Below the pieces are notes generated by a model. It saw only the letters and a list, made by a program, of their open reading frames with translations. It did not search any database and was not told where the DNA came from. The position numbers and the translations under genes are program-made. 64,000 nt of DNA, from assembly GCA_949751835.1 (NCBI GenBank), contig CATKHK010000018.1, positions 434,001-498,000 of the forward strand, read 5' to 3'. Shown here piece by piece: positions 10,903-22,400 of this stretch (within the stretch, counting starts at the first letter, position 1; each line of letters starts with the position of its first letter). Source of the stretch: Blepharisma japonicum. Taxonomy: Eukaryota; Ciliophora; Heterotrichea; Heterotrichida; Blepharismidae.

Positions 10903-12177
10903 ATGAAAGCAACAATCGGAGTCCCTGCATTTGCAAAATTTGGCCTTCTTCCAGAGCTCTGTGATTGCTTAGAGTTGCATGGAATCAAGCTTCCTACACC
11001 GATTCAGTCCCAAGTAATTCCATCCATGCTTAAGTTTACAGATCATCACCTAATCACAGCCCAGACAGGCACAGGCAAAACCCTTGCATATCTTTTACCA
11101 ATTTTCAATCTATTAAAAGAGCAAGAACTCGCCAAACAAGGCATTTTGACTCAGCCATGTGCTCCAAGAGCTCTAATTGTGGTGCCAAACCGAGAATTAA
11201 CCAAACAATGTGTCGATGTCATGGGGATGCTAAAACACCATGCTAGGCTTAAAGTATTTGGAGTACATAATGGAAATGCAATGAAAACAGAAAAAAGAGA
11301 GCTTAATGATGGCATTGATATCTGTGTAGGAACTCCTGATAGGCTTGACAAACATTTGCGTATGAGGACATTAGATTTTAGGTACTTAAGTCATATTGTG
11401 ATTGATGAAGCAGATACCATGGTAGACGGAGGATATATAGATTTCATTGACCAATACGCCCAAGAAATCAAAAGAACCCAAGGAAAAATGAGCTTTGTAG
11501 CTGCAACTTTGCCAAGGCTCTTAGAAACTGTAATTTCTAAGCATTTTTCTTTTAAACCAGAAGGAAGCTTACCTTTTATTAAGAAAATCATTGAAGAAAA
11601 GACTCACATGAACTTAACACACCTCAGACATGAATTTATCCATCTTGGAGAATTCAATAAAAACCCGACCTTGCTTAAACATGTTGCTGATATTTACCCT
11701 TTTTTAAAAACAGGTGGATGCATGATATTTTGCAATACCATCCAAAGTGCGAGAGCTACAGAGTACACCATAACTGAAAATGGATTTAAAGCAGTATCAC
11801 TACATGGAGATATCCCACCTAAGAAACGTAACGAGTTTATTGAGAAATTCAAAGCAAGAGAAGTTCCTATTTTAGTCTGCACAGATTTAGCTTCAAGAGG
11901 GCTTGATTTTCCATTCCTCAACTATGTGATTCAGTATGATTTTCCTCGAACTATCAGTGACTATGTGCACAGAGCAGGCCGAGCTGGAAGAGGTGGAAAA
12001 CCAGGGACAGTCCTTACCTTTTATCGTAATAAAGACTACGAAGTCATAAAAGAGCTTCAAAAGAGCTACGACACCAATACCCCTCTGAGCATCACAAATT
12101 CAGCCTACTCGTTTACTAATAAAGAAGATATGAAAAATTTCCCTATTGAGAGGTTTAAAAACACAATTAAGAAATAA
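10903..12177 (+). CDS. DEAD-box ATP-dependent RNA helicase
   Basis: 424 residues holding two RecA-like domains with little extension. Visible motifs in order: Q-motif region (GIKLPTPIQSQVIP), motif I TAQTGTGKT, Ia VPNRELTKQ, Ib GTPDRL, motif II IDEAD, motif III AAT (usually SAT), IV CMIFCNT, V CTDLASRGLDFP, VI HRAGRAGRGG. All ATP-binding and RNA-contact motifs are present, so it should be an active RNA-dependent ATPase. The Ser-to-Ala change in motif III is unusual because that motif couples ATP hydrolysis to unwinding. The short form, with a subtle basic N-terminus, could be organellar (DDX28-like) or a ribosome-assembly helicase; I cannot decide the subfamily. It ends 24 bp from the convergent next gene. 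Confidence 0.9.
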   Translation: MKATIGVPAFAKFGLLPELCDCLELHGIKLPTPIQSQVIPSMLKFTDHHLITAQTGTGKTLAYLLPIFNLLKEQELAKQGILTQPCAPRALIVVPNRELTKQCVDVMGMLKHHARLKVFGVHNGNAMKTEKRELNDGIDICVGTPDRLDKHLRMRTLDFRYLSHIVIDEADTMVDGGYIDFIDQYAQEIKRTQGKMSFVAATLPRLLETVISKHFSFKPEGSLPFIKKIIEEKTHMNLTHLRHEFIHLGEFNKNPTLLKHVADIYPFLKTGGCMIFCNTIQSARATEYTITENGFKAVSLHGDIPPKKRNEFIEKFKAREVPILVCTDLASRGLDFPFLNYVIQYDFPRTISDYVHRAGRAGRGGKPGTVLTFYRNKDYEVIKELQKSYDTNTPLSITNSAYSFTNKEDMKNFPIERFKNTIKK

Positions 12178-12201
12178 TCATTCAAATATAGTGAATTACT
12201 C

Positions 12202-12819
12202 TTAACTTTTAATGGCTTGGAAAAGGTTGGTCCAGTCACCAGGAGTTTCACAGGTTGTTGCATCTGGGGACCAAATTCCATTGATTAAGTACTGAGGAGT
12301 TCCAGTGATGCCTCTTGTGAATGCATAAGTGGTTGATACTCCGAGATCGTAATAGTAAGCGTTGTTGTTTAAGGCATTGGCAACTTGACCAAATGGAGCA
12401 CCAGTGGCGGTCTGGGTGTCTGTAGCGAGATTGCTTTTAATTGTGGCAAGGTTCCAGTAGAGGGCGGTGTCAAGGTACTTGTCTTGGTGGGCGAACATCC
12501 AGGTTACAAAATCAGTGAAGTTTTGTGGGTAGTTTAGTTGAATAAATCTTCCTGCTACACCAACAATAAAGGCATAATAGTGGTATGGTAGAGGGTGAAT
12601 GTGAATGACCAACTGTAGCCAATCTTGATTTTGCTGCCAATATTGGTAAAGTCCTGGCCATGCTGCTGCAGAGTCTGAACAAAGATGATCATAGAATACT
12701 TCAAGAGTATAATTGGTGGTTGTTGGACCCATAGCAAAGCCATCTGGAGGGGTAGCTATTGGTACCCATTGGGTTGCAGATGCACAAGCAATGATAGTGA
12801 CTGCTAGAAGCAACTTCAT
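12202..12819 (-). CDS. Secreted DsbA/thioredoxin-fold protein with CxxS
   Basis: 205 residues with a cleavable signal peptide (MKLLLAVTIIACASA). The rest resembles the DsbA-like thioredoxin fold: a strand followed by the active-site turn FYDHLCSDSAAAWPGLYQYW, an inserted helical domain, and a late cis-Pro loop ITGTPQYLING. In redox-active members the turn is CxxC; here it is CSDS, so the resolving Cys is Ser. The protein cannot form the usual active-site disulfide and may act as a chaperone-like or isomerase-like lumenal protein. Aromatic residues are frequent (Trp and Tyr). It would act in the ER or outside the cell. Confidence 0.7.
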   Translation of the reverse strand: MKLLLAVTIIACASATQWVPIATPPDGFAMGPTTTNYTLEVFYDHLCSDSAAAWPGLYQYWQQNQDWLQLVIHIHPLPYHYYAFIVGVAGRFIQLNYPQNFTDFVTWMFAHQDKYLDTALYWNLATIKSNLATDTQTATGAPFGQVANALNNNAYYYDLGVSTTYAFTRGITGTPQYLINGIWSPDATTCETPGDWTNLFQAIKS

Positions 12820-13581
12820 ATTTATTCACCATTTCAAGAAGGTGAAAAGTTATATGAAAATTGTGTGGGAGTTATCTAATTTAATTTTTATTTCCTAATA
12901 TGTGAGCTTTAATTGTTAGTTTATATTGATTTACATAAAATTTTCGCATGCTAATTTTATTATAAATTATTTTTTGGAATTTTTCTCTTGAAATTATTAT
13001 GAGAAATGCAAATCTATTTATTTTGGCTAATTTTCAGCATATTATAATCACAAAGTCAAAGAATTTGCATTTTGTCTAATTTATATAAAGCTCTATATAG
13101 ATTTCCAAGTCTATTCATTGGATTTCTTCTAACGTTCTGCATTCTATATCCTTGCCAAAGCAACAAATTATTCTCTCTGTTTTTGCCATTCTTATTAAAT
13201 GTCAAAACTTTCCTACTTATAAATCTTTATGTGCTCAATTTTTAATTTTCCTTTTAAACTTCTTGATCTTTGATATATAAAATTGTTTTACCTTTGATAT
13301 TCAGTATGCTCTATAAAAATGATCTTTTGATATGAGCTGAAGCATGCCCCATTATTAGATTTTCCATTTATTGTGCTGCTTCAGTTCAGGGTCAGATTTT
13401 GTAATTATTTCTTTATCTGATAAAAAAGTTTCAATTTTGAAATTAGCCAATATTATCTATTACCAGCTTGGCTCGAACCAGATTATTTTTGTAAAAAAAG
13501 AAGTATTACTATACATAAGGTAAAGATATAATAATTATCTTTACTTGTCGATTTTAAACATCTATAACTTGTTGATTAAAA
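12820..13581. other. Divergent intergenic region
   Basis: 762 bases between the DsbA-fold gene (minus) and the lipase gene (plus). It is AT-rich without a long frame even when TGA is sense. GGCTCGAACC at 13470-13479 is the complement of a tRNA T-loop sequence, but no cloverleaf can be built around it. Confidence 0.5.
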
Positions 13582-15354
13582 ATGGAGAGGTTTAAGAAAA
13601 ATAGCTATAAAGTCGTATCCGCTGGAGCAGCTGCTATTGAAAATGTTGCTAAGCCTGCTGCAAAACACTCAACAAAAATAATGATTGAAGGAGCCCAACA
13701 GATATTTACAGGAATCAACGGTTTCTTTGAAGAAGTCGATAGAGGGACACACCGGAAGTTATCATGGCTGTTTAATGGGCTGAAAAAGATGAATCGGGGT
13801 GTAGAAAAGCTGACGACCTACAGCCTTGTTGCAAATTACCAAGATACCATGAACAATTTAAACATTGTAGAAAGAGGACTCAATGCCCAACAAGAAGACA
13901 TGGAAAAGTACTTTAAAAAGGTAGGCATTGACATTGATAGAAGTTGGGCGTTTTCTATTGAAAACAGAGAAACCATTAGAGAAATATCTGAATTTATGAA
14001 GGAAAATACGAAGGAGTGCAAGAATATTCCGTATCATAAAATTTGGCAATACTTTATGGCGTTCGTTATTGTACAAGAGCGAGCAAGGCATTTATTGTGG
14101 AAAGCAGTTATCGTCCCAAGGACTCCTGAAATGGCAACTTCTTTAGAAGAAATGGCTTATTATAGCCGGTATGCAACTGCTATATATGGCAAATATCTTA
14201 TCAATATTCTGATGGAGAAAAAAGTTCTGGATTTATTCAAAAAAATAAATGATACCCAAATCTTTTTAAGATACTCTAATACAAGTCAAGAAGATCTTGT
14301 ATACTCTCATATAAAATCCCAAAGGTTTTTCCCAGGACATACAATATGCTTAAACCATTCCAGAAAATCCATAATTTTATGCATCAGAGGCACAATGTCA
14401 GTTTTTGACTGTATGACAGATCTCAAAGGTGAATACACTTCTCACGACTACACAGACCCATTTACTGGCGAAGTTAAAGTTACGGGCTCTGTCCATATGG
14501 GCATCATGCTATGTGCAAAAAATTTAGCCACCAATCTCAAACCTCTAATTTTAGAACAATTTGAAAAATTTCCTGACTACTCCTTAGTAATAGCCGGACA
14601 CAGCCTCGGAGCCGGTTCCACCGCTTTATTAAGCCTAATCTGGATGTCAGACCCTGACATAATGAGAAAGGGGTTCAAAGCTTTTGCTTATGCCCCTCCT
14701 GCGGTTGTATCAGAAAATCTCAACCCTTATCTAAAACAATGCCTTATGAGCTGCTCACACGGTAATGACCTAGTGGTCAGATGCTCTTTTGGAGCCATAA
14801 AAGATGCAGTTGGGATGATAGAGGCATTTCATAGAAGAGACCGAACTGCAGGAATAAAAGCTTCTCATATTGTCAATAAAGAACTTTTCAAAGGGACTTA
14901 TACTGATACAGAAATTTTAGCTGTTTATGAGGACATAAAATCAAATTTCACCAATTATAAGCTCCAACCTCCTGGGCATATTTTTCAGATTTACCATAGA
15001 TTAAGGCATAGTGACGCCCAAATTTTATATGAAACACAAAATCCTGAAAATTTGTATGTAGGGGAATTTGTGGAACCAGAACTATATTATGAAATTGTGT
15101 ATGCAAGGACAATGCTGAGTGATCATATGCCAGATTTGTATGAAAAAGGACTGAACTTTTTGGTGTATGGGGATGAGAAAAGACAGGAAATTGAGTGTGG
15201 GGAAGCAAGCCCTTCGGAAGAAACTCAGGAGCCGGATGAAAATGAAGCGGTTGTGACTGATGATGAATGCAATTATCTTGAGGCAGAAAGCAAAGAAGTG
15301 CCAAATCCAAGCCAGGAAGAAGCAAAAAGTAATGATGACCCCTATTTGATGTAG
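13582..15354 (+). CDS. Class 3 (diacylglycerol) lipase-like alpha/beta hydrolase
   Basis: 590 residues. The N-terminal 180 residues are basic and helical without a signal peptide. The lipase domain spans about 190-480. The nucleophile elbow is IAGHSLGAGSTALL (GxSxG). The oxyanion-loop strand is SIILCIRGTMSVFDCMTDL, typical of class 3 lipases (xxxFRGTxSxxDxxxDL). A DDxVPR-like acid position is NDLVVRCS and the likely catalytic His is in PPGHIFQIYHRL, near residue 470. The C-terminal 80 residues are acidic and low in complexity. The family hydrolyses diacylglycerol or triacylglycerol; sn-1 DAG lipases are the closest layout, but the four membrane spans of animal DAGL are absent, so it is cytosolic or peripheral. 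Confidence 0.85.
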   Translation: MERFKKNSYKVVSAGAAAIENVAKPAAKHSTKIMIEGAQQIFTGINGFFEEVDRGTHRKLSWLFNGLKKMNRGVEKLTTYSLVANYQDTMNNLNIVERGLNAQQEDMEKYFKKVGIDIDRSWAFSIENRETIREISEFMKENTKECKNIPYHKIWQYFMAFVIVQERARHLLWKAVIVPRTPEMATSLEEMAYYSRYATAIYGKYLINILMEKKVLDLFKKINDTQIFLRYSNTSQEDLVYSHIKSQRFFPGHTICLNHSRKSIILCIRGTMSVFDCMTDLKGEYTSHDYTDPFTGEVKVTGSVHMGIMLCAKNLATNLKPLILEQFEKFPDYSLVIAGHSLGAGSTALLSLIWMSDPDIMRKGFKAFAYAPPAVVSENLNPYLKQCLMSCSHGNDLVVRCSFGAIKDAVGMIEAFHRRDRTAGIKASHIVNKELFKGTYTDTEILAVYEDIKSNFTNYKLQPPGHIFQIYHRLRHSDAQILYETQNPENLYVGEFVEPELYYEIVYARTMLSDHMPDLYEKGLNFLVYGDEKRQEIECGEASPSEETQEPDENEAVVTDDECNYLEAESKEVPNPSQEEAKSNDDPYLM

Positions 15355-15493
15355 AGTGGTTTCATTAATTTTATGGAATAATTTATTATTTGTCGATAAT
15401 TTACTCAAAATTTCAAATTGTTCATTATAAAATCAATTATTTTTAAAAAAACTCAAAATTCAATAATTTCCAATATAATTATAAGAAAAATTC

Positions 15494-17659
15494 ATGGAAG
15501 TCTACACAGGCCATCTCTTTAGTTCTCAGCCTCCTTTAGTCAGAATGGGAGGCTATTCTCCACCCAAAATCTCTGTTAAATCAAAAGTAACAGACCACAG
15601 CCTTGCCAGCACAATAGAAGATTCCTCATTTATAGGCCCATTAAAAATAGTGATAGTCTCCTCCACATCAGGAGATCGCCCAATCGCCATAGTCCCTGAA
15701 AATCTTGGCCGAACCCAAAGAATCCCAGTCCTTTTCAAAGATTTCAAAAAACTCAAACAATTTAAACCTCCTACAAACCAGCCAAACGTAATTTTAAGCG
15801 AAATAACAGCTGATTTAACCTCATGGAAAAGCTCTACAACACAGCCAAAATTAATCAGACCTAATACAGCTAAATCAAATTCTGTATCTAGATTTTGCAC
15901 TGCGAGATTATCTATAGAAAGCCCTCGTTCTAACACTTTTAAACGCTTAACAATTAGAAGTTCATCATCTACCAAAAAAGATTTATCAAAGAAAACAAGC
16001 AGACTTATTTGAAATCCATCCCAGCTTCACATGAAACTACAAAGGGAAGGTGAAAAAGGCCCAGCTGCATTACTAAACACTCAAGCTTTAGAAGAAAAGC
16101 TCTACGAAGAATTCCCAGAAAAATTAAATATTTTGCATTATAAAGGAGGGTATAGGTCAGGCCAAAGAGAAGGGACTGGAAAAATTGAATACGACAATGG
16201 AGACTGATATGAAGGAAATTGGATTGGGAATATGAGAAATGGGAAAGGAACTTATTTTTATAGCGCCATGCAAGCACACTATACAGGAGGCTGAAAAGAC
16301 AATTTAAAGCATGGCCCAGGGGCAATGAAACTTAGAAGTGGCCATGAAATTGAAGGCGATTGAAAAGATGACGTTCTTCAAGGAGATTTTGTAACTATTT
16401 TGTATGCAGAAGGAGGAAAGTACCAAGGATCAATTGTAAATGGCAAAAGAGAAGGAAGAGGGGTTATGATTTATCAGGGCGGGGCGAGATATGAAGGAGA
16501 ATGGGTCGCTGATATGAGGCAAGGGCTAGGAATACTGATTTTTCCTAATAAATCTTGATTTGAAGGGAAATTCTATATGGATTATACGAGTGGACTAGGA
16601 GTTTACGTAATTCCTGAATTCATGCCTAAAGATCTATCAAAGCCACCTCCACCTCCGCCACCTCCTCCACCAAAACGCAAAGTTTTTGTATATAATCACA
16701 GAAAAGAGCCGCCTCCAGTTGTAATTGACTATGAAACCCAAAAAAACAAAGCTTTAACACAATATAAGCACAGAATTTTTGGCAAAAAAACAGGTTTGCC
16801 GACTTTTGATAACTACCAAATAACCAGCTCAGACGTCATTTTTATGTCTTCTACCAATGGGGATAATATAGGCGAGTTTCGATCAGGAAAGCTAAATGGC
16901 TATGGAATTGCCTTTTATGGCAAATACGCATTATATGAAGGAAATTTCCAAGATGGGCTGAAAAATGGGCCTGGAAAAATCAGCTATACAGACCCTGACC
17001 ATGAAGTTTCATGGCTGCCTGAGTTTGAAGCTGACTATGAAGGAGAATGGAAACATGATTTTCGAAACGGAAAAGGAACTATAAGCTGACCAAATGGAAT
17101 AAAATATGTAGGAAATTTTAAAAGTGATAGAAGACACAATGTCCAAGGGAAGCTTTATTTTTTGAATGGAGATATTTATGAAGGAGAATGGATGGAAGAA
17201 CTTATGCATGGGAGAGGAAAATTTACCACGCCTGATGGGAGAGAATATAGAGGACGGTTTTTGAACGGCGAGTTTGGAGGAGAAGGATTTTTAATATTTC
17301 CTAATGGAGATAAATACGAGGGGGAAGTAAAAACAATGCTACCAGAAGGGAGAGGAAAATTATATTTGTTAAATGGAAATAAATATAATGGACAGTTTCA
17401 TAATGGAATTATGGACGGAAATGGACATATGGAATACAAAAATGGAGATGAGTATATTGGAGAATGGAATCATAACCAAAGAAACGGATTTGGATTAATG
17501 AAATACAAAGCAACTGAAGAAATCTATGAAGGATGATGGATCCAGGATAAAAGGCAAGGACAAGGTACTTTATATAACCACAAAAAAGAAGTCAGGTTTT
17601 CAGGAAATTGGTTTGACGACAAAAAGGAAGGAGAAGGTGAAATGATTTTGCAGCTTTAA
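15494..17659 (+). CDS. MORN-repeat protein with proline-rich linker
   Basis: 721 residues. The first 170 are Ser/Thr-rich and probably disordered. From about 200 onward the protein is built of MORN repeats (YxGxxxxGxxxGxG pattern, for example YEGNWIGNMRNGKGTY, YEGEWVADMRQGLGILIF, YEGEWMEELMHGRGKF), at least a dozen in two blocks. A run of ten prolines at about 381-390 separates the blocks. Many repeats use TGA for the conserved Trp after the Glu/Gly pair (for example 16205, 16292, 16361, 16556, 17087, 17534). MORN proteins bind phospholipids or act as scaffolds at the cortex and basal bodies in ciliates. No kinase or other catalytic domain is joined here, so a structural role is likely. Confidence 0.9.
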
Positions 17660-17792
17660 TAAAATATTGATATAAATATTATATTTTTTAAAGAAAAATA
17701 TCACCATCGCTTATTAAAGTAAATTAGAATTTTTAATAATAAACTATTACTATAGTTTGATATAAATAGATATTGATCTATAATAAATATAT

Positions 17793-19454
17793 TTAAACAG
17801 TGTTTTTAAAGCTTTGTGACTCCCCTTTTGTGTTTTTTCCATCTTTAGCATTTTGCTTCAAAATCCAAATAATTTTATATATGCTAAAAAAAATAATCAA
17901 AATTAGCAAAAGAGCTATCCCCATAATGCAAAAAAGCAGCAAATTTGAAGCCTTCATTTCTATCAAATTATTCCCTGATCATTCGCTAGCATTATGGTTT
18001 ACCATAACAGTCCCTTGATCATAAAGAACCATCATCATTTTATTATCAAGTTTTTCTGGATAAATACTAGCATTGTAAGAAATCACTGAATTCGTTGCGG
18101 AATTAATGGTATTTAGCCTAAAAACTTGAAGGTTTATTGTAATAAACGCATCATCAAAAGGAGAAAAATTGAAGAATGCTTTGAGAGAGATAGTGCTATT
18201 AGTGTTGTTTATTTGGTATTTATAAGGCTTCATAGGGTCATTTATACTTGATGGGTCCTTTAAGGTGCCTTCTAGATATAAAAAATCACTAGGCTTAATC
18301 ATATAGTCTGCAGAATTTGAATTTGAAAATTTTATCTCAAAAACAATGTTTCTTGCCATAGTTAGCCCTGAGTTTATGATTTCTACTTCAAAATCAATGT
18401 AAGCAAAATCGTTTTTTGGGTCACATTTAGAGACATCAGAGATGCAAGCAGATACAGTTCCTCCCATGTAAGCTTCTAAATAAAACGTAGCAGTTTCCAT
18501 TAGAAACTTAGCTGCATTTCATTGTGAAAAAATATAAGTATGCATAATTTTCGGATCATTCTGTATTTTAGGACCGATCCCGACCTCCATAGAAAACATT
18601 CCTTGAGATACTGCATAATCTATGAGTGAGCCATCTCCATATACCCCATAAATATCTTTATAAGTCCCAAAATTTACTTGATTAACATACATAGCGTCCT
18701 GAAAAATAGAATATGCAAAGCTAGCGCCATTCTTAACAGCATTATAATTTTCTGCTTTATAAGGGTGTACATAGTTATTTCCATACATTTCATAATGAAT
18801 CCATGTAGTAATATTTTTATTTTTCACAAATTCTTTTACCAGCTGAGTTTCTACCTCAGAAAAAGGGGAAGCTCCACGATAATTTTCGTTACAAAAATCA
18901 TTAGAAGACCCATTTTTGGTTTCTCCTCAGGCAAAGTCTCAATTTTTATCTAAATTTACCCCATTGCTAGCCTGATTAGAACAGTTGAAAAATCGGGAAT
19001 TTTTTGTGAAATTTTTATTTTGAAATTGACTGTCTTCTAAAAGCTTATATGCGTCTACATTAATAACAGGAATGAATCATACATTAGATGATTGTAAAAT
19101 ATAAGTTTCGCTGCCTGTTACATTATAGTTTTTAGAAAGGCGGTTTATAAGGTAGATTATTTGGACTGTGTTTATTGGGTATAACGCAGTCTGACTCGCT
19201 GATAATAAAATTCCGCCTTTTTCACTGCTTGGTAGTCCAGGTGCTGATAATTTCAAAAAATATATTGGTACCCCAGCAGTGCTATTTCCAATAATTCCAA
19301 AACTCGCTAAATTCGGAAATTTATTTGCAGTAAAATTCAAACTTTCTTTTATATCATGCAAACTTGGATAATTATCATATGATTCCCCACTGAGTGTCCA
19401 ATTCCAGCTTTTTACAGTCAAAATTAATGCTAAGAATGCTATATATTTTACCAT
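17793..19454 (-). CDS. M14 carboxypeptidase-like membrane protein lacking all zinc ligands
   Basis: 553 residues: signal peptide (MVKYIAFLALILTVKSW), an M14-type domain at about 20-330, a beta-rich stalk, and a single C-terminal membrane span at about 508-530 followed by a short basic tail. Against the pancreatic carboxypeptidase pattern, AGIHAREW is SASQTALYP (both His and Glu ligands lost), the substrate-binding NRNW is DKNWDFAW, and the third ligand in IDxHSYG is Glu in IHYEMYGNNYVHPY. The catalytic Glu remains (FSMEVG). TGA codons are Trp, two of them in DKNWDFAWG. I infer a type I membrane pseudo-carboxypeptidase that may bind peptides. Its start lies only 13 bp from the stop of the AROM gene on the same strand. 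Confidence 0.8.
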
Positions 19455-19467
19455 TATTTTCTTTTAA

Positions 19468-22400
19468 TTAAAGTTTGGTATATTTTTTAATTTTAGATAA
19501 AGCGACATTTCTACCAGTAAAATGCTGATATTGATAATAAGCTTGATATACAAACATTGTGAGTGCAATTATTCTTAATGATCCAGCACTTGCAACCTGT
19601 CTTGATATGTAGGTTTCTGGAGGGAAATAGGCAGCTTCTAAAACAACTGTGGCTGGGTTTAACCAGGGAAGGTCAACTTCTGCAATTCCTGGCAGCGTGC
19701 TTATGATTAACTCAGCGCCGCTTGCCAAATTTAAATTTGTAGTTTTATTAGGCCAGTTTATACCTTGCAGCCTTGCTTCTGATCTATTCCATATCCATAT
19801 TTCTCTAACTTTGAGCTTCCTTAATGCATATAATGCTGCTTTGCAAGTCCCCCCAGCCCCTAAAATCACAGCTTTCTCAAATTTTTTGCCTAGCTCTGCA
19901 ATTGGACAATAAATTCCAAGCCAATCAGTATTATCCCCAATCAGTTTTCCATTATGTTTCATCAGCGTATTAACAGCTCCTAATTCTTTTGCATCATCAG
20001 TCACAAAATCTAAATATTGCATTATATCTTGCTTAAATGGAATAGTGACTGAGCCTCCTAAGCACTCTCTGCTTTTTATTATATGAATAATAGGTTCCAG
20101 TGTCTGAGTTTCCATAACTGAGTAATTATAAGGGATTTTTTTTTCTTCAAAAATTGAATTAAATAAGAAAGGGCTTGGTGATTTTTTTACATCATTTCCA
20201 ATTACATAAAATTTGAATAGAGAAGGAGAAATATTAAGCGAAAATTGAAAATTTTGGATCTCTTCAAATGTAAGCTGGCCTTCTGCAAGTTTTTCTGATA
20301 ATGCGACATAATTGGTAGAAGTATTCTGGACCCTGGTGATGATATTTTCTTTTCCCATTGTAAAATGGATCATCCTTTGGAAGCCAGGGGAGGAGAGTTT
20401 TTCAAAGCTTGGGGTAATAAATTTGAGAATGTCTGGCTTGGCTTGGGTCATCATATAGTGAATTTCTTTTAAGTTTTCTGTGTTATGGCTGTGATAAGAA
20501 AGGATTATTCGAGGAGATATACATTTTTGTAGGAATTCATTGTAATTGTGTTTTCAGTCTACAGTTGGGGCGAATTCTACGTCAATGAAGTCTGGGGCCC
20601 ATAAAAGAATTTTATGGAGAATTTTCCAATATTCGTTTCCATTATATTTTCCCCCTTGTTGGGAGGTCCTTAAGGTTAGAATAATTTGGAGTGAGTCTGA
20701 TATTTCTCTGATGCGACTTAATAGCTGTAAAGCCTCTTTTGCACTATTCAAGCAGTCAATGCGTATCTCATAACCTGTTATATTGCTATTATTTCTGATA
20801 TATTCAGAAATAGAACCATTACTAAAGCTTGATATGCAGCCAAAGTAGCTAAAATCATTCGGAAGTGGTGCCTTTTCTCCTAAAATTCTTTTAGTGAAGG
20901 TTAAAAATGACCCAAAAACTTCATCGATATCCCTAAAATAATAATAGAATTTAAAGTCATGGACTTGCTTGTACAATGGCTTCCTAAGTGCATAAGTTTC
21001 TTCTATATCTCCTGAAATTCTATTTTCATTTTTGTCACCTTCTATATTTTGAGCGATGTTGCTAGTGCTTGATTTCATTCATATAACAGGATAAAAGGCT
21101 TTTAAAAGAGTTAAAGATTTAGGATTCTCAATAATCCCTCCTCCAGTAGAAATAATGACTCTTTCTTTTCTGATGATTTTACTTAAAGTGGCAAATTCTA
21201 ACTCTCTGAATGCTAGAATTCCATGATTATAAATCCATTCCTTCAGACTTTCAATTTGTAAATCATTTGCTATAATTGTATCAATATCAATGAATTCCCA
21301 TCCGGTTTCTTCAGCATATTTTCACGCTATGGATGATTTTCCAATTCCTCTCATCCCAGTTAAAATAAGACTTTTAGGCGTTTTCATTTTTTTCTGTGTA
21401 CTTTTGTACTCAATTCCACAATCTCTTAGTTTTTTTCAAAACTCAGGGAAAGTTTTATTTACAACGTTTCTTCTTTTTATTACTAATCCTCCTTTTACTA
21501 CGGTAGATAGTACACCAAAAGCCATAGCAATTCTATGGTCATCATAAGTCTCAATTTCATAATTCCCAAACAATAAATCAGCTGAATTTCCGTATATTTT
21601 AATCCCATCTTCCAGCTCTTCTGAATACACCCCCACCTTTTGAAGCTCAGCTATAACTGCTTTAATCCTATTACATTCTTTTACCCTCTGATTAGCAATT
21701 CCTGTAATTATGCTGACTCCTTCTATGCAAGCCATTATAATTGCTGCAGTTATAAAGGAATCTGTGCATCTATTCATATTCACAGTGACTGGTTTTAGGT
21801 CATTAGGAGTTACTACAATGCAGTTGTTATAGCACCTTATAGTGGCCCCCATTGCTTCAATTACATTTAAGAATTCTAATTCTCCTTGGACTGAATTTAA
21901 GTTTATTTGTGAAATTGTGATGGGTTTTTTATGTAGAACTGATAAAGCGCAAAAATATGATAGTGAACAGGCATCAGGCTCAACTATGTATTCTCCTGGA
22001 CTTTTATATCCAGTTGGGTATATTTTGTATTCTCTATTACTTATTTTTTCAACTTTCCCACCAAAAATATTCATTACTTTAATAGTCATTTCTATATAAG
22101 AAGCTGAAACTGGCTCTTCATCTTCATCTAAATCAGTCAAAATTAGAGTAGTCTCGCCTGTAAACAGCGGAGCAGCAATTAAAATTGCTGATACAAATTG
22201 AGAGCTGACTTTACTTTTTAGTCCAATAATGCCACCATTAAAGCCTCCTCCTTTAACCCTTATTGGGAAATGGTTTTGATTTTCTATAAACTCCACTCTA
22301 TTTTCACTATTATTCAAAGCTTCACTTAAATCAGAAATAGGCCGCTCATTCATCCTAGAAGAGCCTTTTATAACAGTGTCATTTTCTAATAGTAAGCAAA

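Noticed and set aside
13470-13479. GGCTCGAACC, the complement of a tRNA T-loop
   Set aside because: No matching T-stem, D-arm, anticodon arm or acceptor can be placed on either strand.
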